A stretch of DNA of 64,000 bases from Chersky-840 sp963810195 (GCA_963810195.1 CAWEMO010000001.1:248001-312000); one strand, 5' to 3'. Shown: positions 17,009 to 28,402, numbered from the stretch's first letter. Notes: a model not told the origin generated them from the sequence alone. Translations and numbers: made by a program.

Positions 17009-17019
17009 GCCCTGCGTCA

Positions 17020-17100
17020 GGTCTCGTGAACCTCTCGTCCGGCCTCGTGAAACCCCTCGTTCGGCATCGTGAACGGTCGTTCGGCCTAGTGAACCCGCCG
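17020..17100. repeat. Four intergenic ~20-bp repeats containing (T)CGTGAAC
   Basis: Units begin at 17020, 17041, 17063 and 17083. The shared pattern is GGYVTCGTGAAC, with the third reading ggcatcgtgaacggtcgttc. Unit lengths are 18-22 bp. The array lies between two convergent genes. I see no spacer conservation or hairpin that would explain it. Confidence 0.7.
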
Positions 17101-17159
17101 AGGGAACCTCACTCACCCATGCGAGGTGGGTGGAGCCTCAAGCCGGCGACCGGTGGGAG

Positions 17160-19016
17160 TCATCGGGCGAGCTCCCGGGGCGGGGGGAGGACGGTCTCGT
17201 GCCAAGAGATTCCGCCGTCGTGCGTCGTGAGGAGCGTCGGCACGTTGAAAGGGGTGAAGTGCAGGGTGTCGCCCCCGGCCGCCACGTAGGCGTGGGGGAC
17301 GGACCTGAACCCGGTCGCCACGCAGAACGTCGCGCTCGGGCACGCGGCAGAGAGGAGCGTGGTGCTCTCGGGCAACGGCGCCCGGTGCCACGTGGCCCCG
17401 GCGTCTGTGGTGCGGTACATGACCGTTTGGTTCGGCCCCGGCGGGGCCACGGTGCCGAAGAGCAGGCAGTCGGCGGTATCGGCGCACACCAGATGGTCCA
17501 GGTCGAGGGTGGCCAGAAGGGGTGCGGTTGCCGGACTCCAGGTCCTCCCGCCGTCGTCGCTCCGGACCACCATTGAAGGCTGCCCGGTCTGGGTCAACGC
17601 CAGAGCGAGGCAGTGCATGGCGTCGGTGCACACTGGGGACCCCAACCCTGAGAGTCCTGCGGGCACGACCGACTGCGTCCAGGTGAGTCCACCGTCGGTC
17701 GTGAGCGCGACGAAGGAGGCACCGTAGCGAGACGCGGCCCGTTGTGCTGCGCTGGGACGGGTCAATCCGAGCCTCAGGGATCCCGCCATGACGCATTGGT
17801 CCACGACCGGACAGCTCATGGTCCCCTGCACGATGTCGTCGGCAGGCACCAGCCACTGCGGAAGCTGATGTGAGGCCCACGTTCGACCTCCGTCGCTGCT
17901 CGTCAACAGCCCGGGAGCGCTGTAGGCGCCGCCGACCCCGCCGATGCTGCTGCTGCCCTCATCGATCCCCGCGCACCACCCGGCCGTGGGGCATGACGAC
18001 AGCGTCCACGAGCGGTGGCCGCGTGCCAACTGTTGGGCGATGTCCCCGTCGGGGCTGATCGTGAGGTGGGACAGACCCGGCGCCCCGTCGTACTCCGTGA
18101 CGGTGGCGACGCAGTCGTCGCCGTGGCAGATCGGGAAGATGCCAAAGGGCTCGAATCCGTACAGCGGGGCGGGAAGGAGCCAGCTGTGCCAGCTCCGACC
18201 GCCGTCGGCGGTGACGGTGACCTCTCCCTGGGGCTCCGCCGTCTTGTGGTACACGCCGCTCCCGAACAGGGCGCAGACCCGGGCGCTCCCGCACGCTTCG
18301 AAGACCGAGGTGCCCGAGGCCGGCTGCTGGGACGTGGTCACGGTCCAGAAGCCGTCTCCGGCCGGGTTGCCCCCGGTCGTGCTCGCGTAGGCCGAGGCGT
18401 CGGCGCCCAGGGTGACGGCCAGGGTTCCGCCCAGCGCGAGGGCCATCACCACGGCGAGCACCACGATCCTGCGCCCCGCGGCGCGCACTGCCGCGGCGCC
18501 ACCGGCGGTTGCGGTCAGCGCCAACAGCCACGCCAGCGTCGCGCCGCCCGCTGTGGCGTCGCTGCTCCACAGCGCTGAGAGCCCGAAGGCGAGTGTCCAT
18601 CCGACGTCGACGAGCACCACCGACGTCACGCACAGCCGCGCGGTGCGCGTGGTGTCGCGCCACCGCCGGGGCGGGGTCCTCCACAGGGCCCAGGCCGCGA
18701 TGACGAGGACCACACAGCTGACGGTGGCGGCCAGAATGAACGCGCCGGCCCGGACGATGTCGAAGTGGGGGTGCGCGTAGATCCCGGGCGAGGTCTCTAC
18801 CGCCTGGGCCAGCCCACTCGCCGGGTTGTCGAAGACCCGGGACAAGGAGATGGCGCCGGACACTGCGAGAGCGACGGCCTCGACCGTGCACACGCATGCC
18901 GTCAGCTTCGAAGCGAAGACAAGCGCACCGAAGCCGGCTCCCCGGCCCCGGTCTCGGCGCGACCGGAGCCTCGCCCGGGGCCAAGGGGTCGACTGCTCGG
19001 GGATGAGGGTGGCCAT
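17160..19016 (-). CDS. Membrane-anchored extracellular Asp-box (BNR) propeller protein
   Basis: A 618-residue protein with four or five N-terminal transmembrane helices (about residues 35-215; for example 'FILAATVSCVVLVIAAWALW' and 'RIVVLAVVMALALGGTLAVT'). An extracellular beta-propeller follows. Asp-box repeats S/T-x-D-G-G-x-T/S-W recur: 'TADGGRSWHSW', 'SSDGGRTWASH', 'TTDGGLTWTQS', 'SDDGGRTWSPA', 'TTDAGATWHRA' and 'THDGGISWHET'. Each blade also carries a Cys pair ('SCPTAGWC', 'SCPVVDQC', 'CTDAMHC', 'CADTADC', 'CPSATFC'), suggesting disulfides. No sialidase catalytic residues are evident, so it is more likely a binding or surface protein. The function is unknown. Confidence 0.8.
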   Translation of the reverse strand: MATLIPEQSTPWPRARLRSRRDRGRGAGFGALVFASKLTACVCTVEAVALAVSGAISLSRVFDNPASGLAQAVETSPGIYAHPHFDIVRAGAFILAATVSCVVLVIAAWALWRTPPRRWRDTTRTARLCVTSVVLVDVGWTLAFGLSALWSSDATAGGATLAWLLALTATAGGAAAVRAAGRRIVVLAVVMALALGGTLAVTLGADASAYASTTGGNPAGDGFWTVTTSQQPASGTSVFEACGSARVCALFGSGVYHKTAEPQGEVTVTADGGRSWHSWLLPAPLYGFEPFGIFPICHGDDCVATVTEYDGAPGLSHLTISPDGDIAQQLARGHRSWTLSSCPTAGWCAGIDEGSSSIGGVGGAYSAPGLLTSSDGGRTWASHQLPQWLVPADDIVQGTMSCPVVDQCVMAGSLRLGLTRPSAAQRAASRYGASFVALTTDGGLTWTQSVVPAGLSGLGSPVCTDAMHCLALALTQTGQPSMVVRSDDGGRTWSPATAPLLATLDLDHLVCADTADCLLFGTVAPPGPNQTVMYRTTDAGATWHRAPLPESTTLLSAACPSATFCVATGFRSVPHAYVAAGGDTLHFTPFNVPTLLTTHDGGISWHETVLPPPRELAR

Positions 19017-19113
19017 GGCCGCTAACCCGGCGTCACCTGGGCGCCTGCCCTCACACGCCCCAGGCGTTCCATCGAGTCATGATCGGCGTCAGGCGCAACA
19101 GGCTGTAGGCCCC

Positions 19114-19190
19114 GTCCGGGCCGACCATCTCAGGTCCGGGCCGACCATCTCAGGTCCGGGCCGACCATCTCAGGTCCGGGCCGACCACGG
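19114..19190. repeat. 20-bp intergenic tandem repeat, about 4 copies
   Basis: Three exact copies of gtccgggccgaccatctcag (19114-19173) plus a fourth partial copy to 19190. They lie between metH and the Asp-box gene, which share a strand. No interspersed spacers are present, so this is not CRISPR. Confidence 0.9.
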
Positions 19191-19229
19191 AGTCGGAACG
19201 GGGCCGGGTCAGCCCCCGTGCCCCGGCGG

Positions 19230-22200
19230 TCAGGCCACGAAGTACTTGGCTTGCGGGTGGTGGCAGATGATGGCGTCGGTGGTCTGCTCGGGGTGCATCT
19301 GGAAGCCGTCGCTCACGGTCACGCCGACGCGCTCCCCGCCGACGAGCTCCACCACCTTGGCGTTGTCCTCGAGGTCGGGGCACGCCGGGTACCCCCACGA
19401 GTAGCGCCCGCCCCGGTACTGCTGGCGGAACAACCCCGTGAGCGTGGGCCCGTCCTCCGCCGCGAAGCCCCACTCCTCGCGGATGCGCCGGTGCCAGTAC
19501 TCGGCCAGCGCCTCGGCCATCTCCACTCCGAGACCGTGCAGTTTCAGGTACTCGACATAGTGGTTCTCGGCGTGCAGGCGCCTGGCCTCCGGCGACACCT
19601 CCGAGCCCATGGTCACCAGCATGAAGGCGGCGTAGTCGGGCTCGCCGGACTCCACCGACCGGAAGAAGTCGGCGATACACAGCCAGGGCTCTTTCTTCTG
19701 GCGCGGGAAGCTGAATCGGGTGAGCTCGGTGGCGCGCGTCTCGTCGGTCCACAGCACGACGTCGTCGCCCTCGGCGTTGGCCGCGTAGTAGCCGTAGGCC
19801 ACCTGCGGCACCAGCAGGTCCTTGGCCTTGGCCTTGTCCAGCTCCTCGCGCAGCTCCGCGCTGACGCGCTCTTTGAATTCGCCGTCGGACTCGGCGACGC
19901 CCTGGTGGTCGCGCTCGGGACGGTACCCCCACTGGTTGCGGAACAGCGCGGTGAGGTTGAGGTATGCCGCGATGTCGTCGAGAGGGATGCCCTTGGCCAC
20001 CCGGGACCCGAGGAACGGCGGGGTGAAGACGGGGTTGTCGGCCGCCACCGTCGGGGCGCGCGCGGGGGAGCCTCGCCGGCCTCGACCGGCATCTGGGACT
20101 TGCGCGGCGGGAGCTTGCGCCCGCCGGGGGCACGCCCGAAGTCGGGGTCCTCCTCGCCGGATTTCTTCATCTCGACGAGGCGGTCCATGGTGCGCAGGCC
20201 CTCGAAGGCGTCCTTGCCGTAGAAGAGGCGGCCCTGGTAGACGGCGCGCAGGTCGCGCTCGACGTAGTTGCGCGTGAGGGCGGCCCCGCCGAGCAGTACC
20301 GGGATGTGGGCCAGGTTCCGCGAGTTCATCTCCTCGAGGTTCTCGCGCATGATGAGCGTCGACTTCACGAGCAGCCCGCTCATGCCGATGGCGTCGGCGT
20401 GGTGGTCCTCGGCGGCCTGGAGCATCTCGCCGATGTTCACCTTGATGCCGAGGTTCACGATCTCGTAGCCGTTGTTGGTCAGGATGATGTCGACGAGGTT
20501 CTTGCCGATGTCGTGCACGTCACCCTTGACCGTGGCGAGCACGACCGTGCCCTTGCCGCCCTGGTCGGCCTTCTCCATGTGGGGCTCGAGGTAGGACACG
20601 GCCGCCTTCATGGTCTCCGCCGACTGGAGCACGAAGGGCAGCTGCATCTCGCCCGACGCGAACAGCTCCCCCACCGTCTTCATGCCGGCCAGGAGGAAGT
20701 CGTTCACGATGGTGAGCGCCTCGTGCCCCGCTCCCAGCGCCTCGGCCAGGTCGTCCTCGAGGCCGTTGCGGTCGCCGTCGATGATGCGCTGCTCGAGGCG
20801 TCGCTCGACAGGCCAGCCCGAGCGGTCCTCGGTCACCGCGGCGGTGGCCGACACGCCCTCGAACATGGCCAGCAGCTCCTGCAGGGGGTCGTACCCCTCG
20901 TGCCGGCGGTCGTAGATGAGGTCGAGGCACACCTCACGGGCGCGCTCGTCGATCTTCGACAGCGGGATGATGCGCGCCGCGTGGACGATGGCCGCGTCGA
21001 GCCCGGCCTCGACGAGCTCGTGCAGGAACATCGAATTGAGGACGTGGCGCGCCGCCGGGCTGAGGCCGAACGACACGTTCGACAGCCCGACGATGGTGAA
21101 CACCCCGGGGAGCTCGGCCTTGATCCGCCTGGTGCCCTCGAGCGTCTCGATGCCGTCGCGCCGGCTCTCCTCCATGCCCGTCGACAGCGGCAGCACCAGC
21201 GGGTCGAAGATCAGGTCCGAGGGCTCGAGCCCGTAGCGCCCGACGGCGATGTCGTGGATGGCCTGCGCGGCGCGTAGCTTCCAGTCGGCGGTGCGGGCCT
21301 GGCCCTCGGTGTCGATGCACGTGCACACCACGGCCGCGCCGTACTCGCGCGCCAGGGTGAGGAACTTGTCGAGCCGGGTGCCGGGGTCGTCGCCCTCCTC
21401 GAGGTTGACCGAGTTGAGGACGGGCCGGCCCCCGATCCACATGAGGGCGGCCTCGACCACGGGCGCCTCGGTGGAGTCGACCATGAGGGGCACGCTGGCC
21501 TGGGTGGCGAGGCGGCTGGCGACCTCGGTCATGTCCGCCACCCCGTCGGCACCGGTGTAGTCGACGCACACGTCGAGGACGTGGGCGCCCTCCTTCACCT
21601 GGTCGCGGGCCATGGCCACGGTGGTGTCCCAGTCCGCCTCCAGCATGGCCTCGCGGAACTTCTTCGACCCGTTGGCGTTGGTGCGTTCGCCCACCACCAG
21701 GAACGACGTGTCCTGGTGGAACGCCACGTTGCTGTAGATGGACGCCGCCCCGGGCTCGTGCTCGATGGCGGCGGCGGGGCGGGGGGCGGGCACGAGGTCG
21801 CGGCAACGCTCGACCACGGCGCGCAGGTGGTCCGGGGTGGTGCCGCAGCACCCGCCGACGATGCTCACCCCGAGCTCGGTGATGAAGCGCTCGAGATGGT
21901 CGGCCAGCTGCTCCGGGGTCAGGTCGTAGTGCATCTTGCCGTCCACCACCGAAGGGAGCCCCGCGTTGGGCTGCGTGGACAGCGGCATCCGGGAGTGCTG
22001 AGAGAGGTAGCGGACGGCCTCGCCCATCTCGGCCGGGCCCGTGGCGCAGTTGAGCCCGATCACGTCCGGGCGCATGGGGTCGAGCGCACTCAGCGCGGCG
22101 CCGATCTCGGTGCCGGGGAGCATCCGGCCCGTGAGCTCGATGGTCACCTGCACCTGGATGGGCACGCGCCGGCCGGCGGCCACCATGGCGCGCTTGGCCG

Positions 22201-22801
22201 CGTTGATGGCGGCCTTGGCCTGGAGGAGGTCGTAGACCGTCTCGACCATGAGCAGGTCCACGCCGCCTTTCACGAGAGCGGTCGCCTGCTCCTCGTAGGC
22301 GTCGCGCAGCTCGAGGTAGGGGATCTGGCCGAGGGTGGGGAACCGGGTGCCGGGGCCGAGGTTCCCCGCCACCCAGCGGGGCCGCCCTCGGGGGTCGGCG
22401 GCGGCGGCATCGTCGGCGGCCTCCCGTGCCAGTCGGGCCGCGGTCAGGTTGATCTCCTCCACGCGGTCCTGCAGCCCGTACTCGGCCAGCACGACGCTGA
22501 AGGCTCCGAAGGCATTGGTCTCGACGACGTCGACGCCCACGTCGAGGAACGACCGGTGGATCTCCGAGACCACGTCGGGGCGGGTCAGCACGACGGCCTC
22601 GCTGCAACCCTCGAGGGCGGGGCCGCCGTAGTCGTCCGCGCTCAGGTCGGCGAGCTGCAGGCTGGTGCCCATGGCGCCGTCGAAGATCACCACCCGTTGC
22701 CGGGCGGCCTCGAGATAGGCGGCGCCGCGGGGGTCCATCGGCATGGCGCCGTGCGCCAGCACGGGAGGAGGTGCGGGATGGGGGTCCACGGTCGGGGCCA
22801 C
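19230..22801 (-). CDS. metH: Cobalamin-dependent methionine synthase (frameshifted near the C-terminal domain)
   Basis: About 1190 residues, the usual MetH length, transfer methyl from methyltetrahydrofolate via B12 to homocysteine. In order: the homocysteine domain with zinc ligands in 'SIVGGCCGTTPDHL', the folate domain 'VVGERTNANGSKKFREAML', the B12 cap and binding domain with 'KGDVHDIGKNLVDIIL', and the reactivation domain ending 'CHHPQAKYFVA'. The frame changes near 20053-20056, in a C4 run on the coding strand inside the linker to the reactivation domain. One lost C would explain it; both halves are otherwise intact, so error is likely. The start GTG at 22801 follows TAGACT by 9 nt. It is divergent from the cobalamin adenosyltransferase. 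Confidence 0.92.
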
Positions 22802-22810
22802 GATCCGACC

Positions 22811-22816
22811 AGTCTA
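22811..22816 (-). promoter_or_regulatory. -10 hexamer TAGACT for metH
   Basis: On the minus strand it ends 9 nt before the GTG at 22801. Confidence 0.4.
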
Positions 22817-22834
22817 CGGCCGGTGCCGCGTTCT

Positions 22835-22847
22835 CTCACCTGGTGAG
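22835..22847. promoter_or_regulatory. Operator-like palindrome between metH and the adenosyltransferase
   Basis: CTCACC-T-GGTGAG is a perfect 6-1-6 inverted repeat. It overlaps the expected -35 position of metH, about 17 bp beyond TAGACT. Two B12-linked genes diverge from this 99-bp region. Confidence 0.4.
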
Positions 22848-22886
22848 GTGGTCGGGACGGGCTCCGGTCGGTCTCGGAGCGGCCAT

Positions 22887-22892
22887 TAGCAT
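22887..22892 (+). promoter_or_regulatory. -10 hexamer TAGCAT, leaderless-type
   Basis: TAGCAT ends 8 nt before the GTG at 22901. Confidence 0.45.
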
Positions 22893-22900
22893 GCGGCGCT

Positions 22901-23518
22901 GTGGTGAAGATCTACACACGCAAGGGCGACGACGGCACCACCGGCCTGCTCTACGGGGGCCGCGTCGCCAAGAGCTCGGCGGCCATCGAGGTGAACGGTG
23001 CCGTCGACGAAGCCCAGGCCACGCTGGGCCTGGCCCGCGCCGAGGCGGAGCCGGGATCGGAGCTCGATGACCTGTTGTTGGACCTGGAGCGGGACCTGTG
23101 GGTGCTCATGGCCGAGCTGGCCACCGCGCCCGAGAACCGTCACAAGCTCACCGCCGGGGCCTCGCTCGTGACCCCCGAGATGGTCGAGCGCGCTCGAGGT
23201 CCGCATCGACGCGCTCGACCAGCGCTTCGAGATGCCGACCGAGTTCGTCGTGCCGGGGCAGAACCGCGTCTCGGCTGCGCTGGACGTGGCCCGCACGGTG
23301 GTGCGGCGGGCCGAGCGGGGCTTCACCGGAGCAACCTTCACGCCCGACTCACAGGTCGGCCCCTACCTCAACCGGCTGTCGGACCTCCTGTGGACCATGG
23401 CGCGCTGGCAGGAGGGCGAGCACGTGGCGGCACGCTCGCTCGGCCGCGCTCCGGGGGGCACGCCGGACCCGGGGGACCGATCGGATTCACGGGGCCGATC
23501 GAGCTCGCGGAGCGCACC

Positions 23519-23522
<4 letters not shown>
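22901..23522 (+). CDS. PduO-type cob(I)alamin adenosyltransferase (frameshifted)
   Basis: This ATP:cob(I)alamin adenosyltransferase makes adenosylcobalamin. The N-terminal 'KIYTRKGDDGTTGLLYGGRV' (ATP-binding), 'VNGAVDEAQATLGLARA' and 'DLWVLMAELA' lie in frame 2. From about 23192 the protein continues in frame 1: 'LEVRIDALDQRFEMPTEFVV', then 'ALDVARTVVRRAERG' and 'YLNRLSDLLWTMARWQEG'. Observed gagcgcgctcgag against the expected gagcgcctcgag implies one inserted base at about 23192. The restored gene ends in a TGA overlapping the GTG of pepA, which supports error over decay. The product serves the acyl-CoA mutase at 33.2 kb if that is AdoCbl-dependent. Confidence 0.85.
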
Positions 23523-25153
<1,631 letters not shown>

Positions 25154-25220
25154 CGGTCCCAACCCCCGAGCGCTGACGGTCTTCAGCCCCGGAGGTTGAA
25201 CGAGGGTGGGGACGCCGCGC

Positions 25221-25904
25221 TCAGCAGGCGCGACTCGGGTGCGGGACCCGGCCGTCGCCTTCGTGCATGTCCGCCCAGCGCGCGTCGGCGAGCTGCCCCA
25301 GCGCGGCGAGATGTACGCGCTCGCGGTTTCCGAAGCTCCATCCGGGGCGCCCGGCCGCGAGCACGAGGTCCCAGGCAGTGAGGTCGACGAACCCCACGTC
25401 GCCACTGCCGTACGCGGCCGCTTCCTGTTCGTTGCCCGCGGCCCGGGCTTCGGCCATCGCCGCCGCCAGCCAGGGTGTCGCCGGAGGCCGGCCCTGGGAC
25501 GCGATCACGGTGAGCCCCTCGACGTCGAGGACGGCGCTCCACGTCGCGTCGACCTCGGCGCACACCCGGCTCGCCAACGCGCTGAGGACACCGTGCGGCG
25601 TACGTTCCTTCAGGATGATGAGCGCGGTGGTGTAGGCCTCGAGGCGGCGGTCATGGCGTCGCCCCGACACCGGCCGGACGTCTTGCAACGACACACCGTC
25701 GACCTCGCGCACCTCGCTGAGGAGGAGCGAGAGGTGGTCCTCGTCGGCGAGCTCCACGACGAACTCGTCGACGGCCTTGCCGTCGCGATGTCCCACGACC
25801 TCCACCGCGACCAGGTCGCCGCGCACGGCCCCGATCCGGCTGGCCACGGCACCCAGAGCCCCCGGCCTGTCGGGCAACTCCACCCGGAGCAGAAAGGTCG
25901 CCAC
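25221..25904 (-). CDS. ACT-domain protein, putative amino-acid sensor
   Basis: About 227 residues. Residues 1-75 form an ACT domain ('FLLRVELPDRPGALGAVASR', 'GDLVAVEVVGHRDGKAVDEF') with the ligand-loop D-R-P-G-A-L. The remainder ('AYTTALIILKERTPHGVLSA' onward) is an alpha/beta region of no recognised family, perhaps GAF-like. ACT domains bind small ligands, usually amino acids, and regulate attached or partner enzymes; no enzymatic domain is visible. GTG 25904 is preferred over GTG 25910 because TACCCT ends 6 nt upstream of it. It is convergent with pepA. Confidence 0.75.
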   Translation of the reverse strand: MATFLLRVELPDRPGALGAVASRIGAVRGDLVAVEVVGHRDGKAVDEFVVELADEDHLSLLLSEVREVDGVSLQDVRPVSGRRHDRRLEAYTTALIILKERTPHGVLSALASRVCAEVDATWSAVLDVEGLTVIASQGRPPATPWLAAAMAEARAAGNEQEAAAYGSGDVGFVDLTAWDLVLAAGRPGWSFGNRERVHLAALGQLADARWADMHEGDGRVPHPSRAC

Positions 25905-25910
25905 GCTCAC

Positions 25911-25916
25911 AGGGTA
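25911..25916 (-). promoter_or_regulatory. -10 hexamer TACCCT for the ACT-domain gene
   Basis: On the minus strand it ends 6 nt before GTG 25904. Confidence 0.4.
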
Positions 25917-25980
25917 GGTCCGTCTCGTGAACGCATGGTTTCGGACGTGCGTCGCCGGCATGAACCGTGAGGTCGGAGGC

Positions 25981-26691
25981 TCACGTGGAGTGGTGCGCCC
26001 GCCCGCCCCGGGCACCCCGGAACGCCCACGCCCACTGGGTGGCTTCGTGGGCGATGGCGGGGTGCACGTGCCACCGGACGAGCTGGAGCTCCACCTCGGG
26101 ACGTGCCTTCCCCGACGCCAGCAGGCCGAGGGCCAGGCGCCGGGCGTCGCGGCGGGCGTCCTCGAGGACCGGTGAAGACCTCACCGGCACGATCCACGCC
26201 GCGTGACTCTGCTGCAGCGAGGCCGGCAGACGGAGCAGGTGCCGCCGCGGCAGCGGCGGGAGCCGCCGCCGCACCGCCAGGGTCATCGGACCTTCGCGCC
26301 TCGCCACCTGGAAGGCCACGCAGCGGGCCAGTGCGCGGCGGAACGGGGACTGGCGCCCCGAACGGCCCCCGAGCCCCAGGGCGCGGGCCGTGTCCTCGAG
26401 GTCGAGGTCGAAGCCCTCGGGCTGATCGTCGAGCCCGGTGGCGAGGCGGCGTACCAACCATGTGCAGGTGGGGCCGAGAATTCCCAACCAGAACGTCTCG
26501 ACGTAGAGCGAACGCGGGTCGTACCCCAGCTGGTCGATGACCGGGTCGGGCCACCCCACGACACGGATGGTCTCGACCTCCGCGGGGTCGTCCGCTCGAC
26601 CGGGCGGGACCTCCCCCGTCGACGCGGGACCGGGGAGAGGGCGGAGCGCGACGGATCGCACGGACGGGACAGGGACGGGAACGACGGTCAT
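25981..26691 (-). CDS. Conserved actinobacterial protein of unknown function
   Basis: A 236-residue soluble protein. The conserved-looking core is 'SLYVETFWLGILGPTCTWLV', 'ALGLGGRSGRQSPFRRALAR', 'TLAVRRRLPPLPRRHLLRLP' and 'SLQQSHAAW'. I recall similar unnamed proteins in many Actinobacteria, but none with known function. It lacks membrane helices, cysteines in pairs and any catalytic signature. The N-terminal 40 residues are Pro/Val-rich and probably disordered. Basic patches could suggest nucleic-acid contact, but this is not evidence of it. It is followed, on the same strand, by the ACT-domain gene. Confidence 0.7.
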   Translation of the reverse strand: MTVVPVPVPSVRSVALRPLPGPASTGEVPPGRADDPAEVETIRVVGWPDPVIDQLGYDPRSLYVETFWLGILGPTCTWLVRRLATGLDDQPEGFDLDLEDTARALGLGGRSGRQSPFRRALARCVAFQVARREGPMTLAVRRRLPPLPRRHLLRLPASLQQSHAAWIVPVRSSPVLEDARRDARRLALGLLASGKARPEVELQLVRWHVHPAIAHEATQWAWAFRGARGGRAHHST

Positions 26692-26856
26692 GGCTGCTCC
26701 AGCTCACGTTGGCGGGGGTCGACGGGCGCCAGGTGGGCGATCGGCGACGGGGACGGGCGCAGCGTCGCCCGCCCGCCTCGCCGGTGACCTTGCCGGCGAC
26801 CGCCCGCCGTCCTCGCCGACGCCCCACGTCGCTTCGTGGGGCGGGGGCGCGCAAGG

Positions 26857-27912
26857 TCAGCGGGCCCCTGCGGCCTGGGCCTCGGCCCACGTGTAGGTGT
26901 ACGCGGGGGTTCCCGAGACGAGCGCCAGCAACACGGCGTCACTGGTCCACGGGCTGTCGGAGGCCACCGTGGACTCGGCGGCTCCCATGACGAGGACGCC
27001 GTGCGACGATGCCACCTGCGACGCGCTGAACCCGAGCTCGTTGTCGCGATGCCCCCAGCACGACGAGGGGTCACCCGGAGTGCAGTCGATGTCTCCGGAC
27101 CCGGGCCCGTCGTCGTACATCCAGTCGTAGTTCGACCCCAGCGGGCCCGCGGCCTCGGCCCAGTTGGACGCCCAGTCCATCACGGTCACGCCCGGAGGCA
27201 CCGACGCCGGTGTCGGGTCCGCATTCGTCCCCGCCGCGTTCTGCGCGTCCTGGTCGAGCTCCGCCACCATGCCGACCACGGGTGGAAGCCCCCGGTCGAC
27301 GCGCTCGACGTCGGTCAGCACGAAAAGCTGTTGGGCAGGCGTGAGCCCGGCGAAGTCCGAGGGAAGGGCCATGGCACCGAGGCCCTCGAGGGAGCGGGCC
27401 GCGTCGGTCGCCTGGGTGGCGGCCGAGATGCACGGCGCCGACTGGGTGCCGTCCTGCCTGCAGACGGCGGCGAAGTTCGGCGACTCTGCGATGTTCGACG
27501 ACGGGTTGGCGGGCGGAAGGATCGGGTGGGCGGACGTCGGCGCCGGTGCGGGCGCCGGCCTCGGTGCGGGACGGGGTGCCGGACGGGTCGTCGGCGGGGA
27601 GGACGGCGCGTGTGCCTCGCCGGTGGGCGCGAGCGTGGACGGCGCCGGAGGGGGGCTCGTCGTCACGGGGACGGGGACGGGCGCGGTGGTCGTCGGCTCC
27701 ACCGCCTGGGGGTGCAGGAATGCGATCGGGGGGCCCGACTCGGCCGGGCCCGGGGCCGACAGGGCGGTGGCGCGCGCTGTCGGCATGGGTTCGAGCGCGG
27801 TCAGGACCACCAGGGTCAGGGCGACCAGGGTGACCGTCCCCACCAGGGCGGATGTGCCCGCGACGGGCAGACGGCGGAGCAGGACGCGCGGGCGCGTCTC
27901 GGGGCTCGACAC
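26857..27912 (-). CDS. Membrane-anchored or secreted CAP-like protein
   Basis: A 351-residue protein with an N-terminal signal anchor (about residues 20-41, 'SALVGTVTLVALTLVVLTAL') and a Pro/Thr/Ala-rich stalk to about residue 130. An extracellular domain follows, with two Cys pairs and the pattern 'FVLTDVERVDRGLPPVVGM', 'NYDWMYDDGPGSGDIDC' and 'CWGHRDNELGF'. That pattern matches a CAP/SCP-like group in Actinobacteria as I recall it. The His in GHRDNE and the acidic residues may bind metal. The role in the envelope is unknown. Nothing nearby suggests a partner. Confidence 0.7.
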   Translation of the reverse strand: MSSPETRPRVLLRRLPVAGTSALVGTVTLVALTLVVLTALEPMPTARATALSAPGPAESGPPIAFLHPQAVEPTTTAPVPVPVTTSPPPAPSTLAPTGEAHAPSSPPTTRPAPRPAPRPAPAPAPTSAHPILPPANPSSNIAESPNFAAVCRQDGTQSAPCISAATQATDAARSLEGLGAMALPSDFAGLTPAQQLFVLTDVERVDRGLPPVVGMVAELDQDAQNAAGTNADPTPASVPPGVTVMDWASNWAEAAGPLGSNYDWMYDDGPGSGDIDCTPGDPSSCWGHRDNELGFSASQVASSHGVLVMGAAESTVASDSPWTSDAVLLALVSGTPAYTYTWAEAQAAGAR

Positions 27913-28402
27913 GTCCTGGTTGTCGGCATCGCCGGCGACCCCCTGAAGGCCCCACCCTGGGTGGTTGTGCCGGCGGAGTGCGGATGCTCCTCAATTCCGG
28001 TCAATTCCGGCACCCGTCGTGCCGAACCCACAGAACAGGTCTATGAGAGGGACACCAGGACGCAGGGGAGAGGAGTCGTGCCGACATCAGCCGGTGAGTG
28101 GATGCACGCGTCGCGCCCGGGACGACGAGTGCTTCGTGCGCATCGAGCGTTCTGCGCACGGCGCGTGACGAATGTGCAAGTCGAGATCACCGGTGCACCG
28201 CACCTGACTAGGCACGCCGGCACGCCTAGGATCGTGAGTGGTGCGCCTGCGAACTCGACGGGTCGGGCACCGCGCGTTGTGACCTGCAGGTAGGCCTGCA
28301 GGTGCGTCTGTGCACCGGGACGTGCGCGTCACACCCGGGTGGTGGGGCGCCGGCCCCCGGTGTGCGGAGCCAGGTTCGACGTGATCTCGCAGGGATCGGA
28401 GC
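27913..28402. other. 490-bp intergenic region without a convincing gene
   Basis: It separates the divergent CAP-like and GGDEF/EAL genes and should hold both promoters. I see an imperfect palindrome at 28282-28303 and CTAGGC...GCCTAG arms near 28209-28231. No protein-like open frame stands out in either strand, and there is no tRNA or riboswitch fold that I can recognise. Confidence 0.5.
28282..28303. promoter_or_regulatory. Double CCTGCAGG palindromic element
   Basis: Two copies of CCTGCAGG, each self-palindromic, lie 12 bp apart in a 22-bp nearly symmetric block. It sits 100 bp before the GGDEF/EAL gene and is a candidate regulator binding site. Confidence 0.35.

Noticed and set aside
19114..19190. 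CRISPR-like array
   Set aside because: Units are directly abutting 20-mers with no spacers, and no cas genes are present in the window.
22802..22900. Cobalamin riboswitch upstream of metH or the adenosyltransferase
   Set aside because: The gap is only 99 bp, I see no B12-box-like sequence, and both genes have leaderless-type -10 elements.
25206..25970. Plus-strand 254-residue frame opposite the ACT-domain gene
   Set aside because: The minus strand carries a clear ACT domain with a promoter; the plus-strand frame has no recognisable motif.
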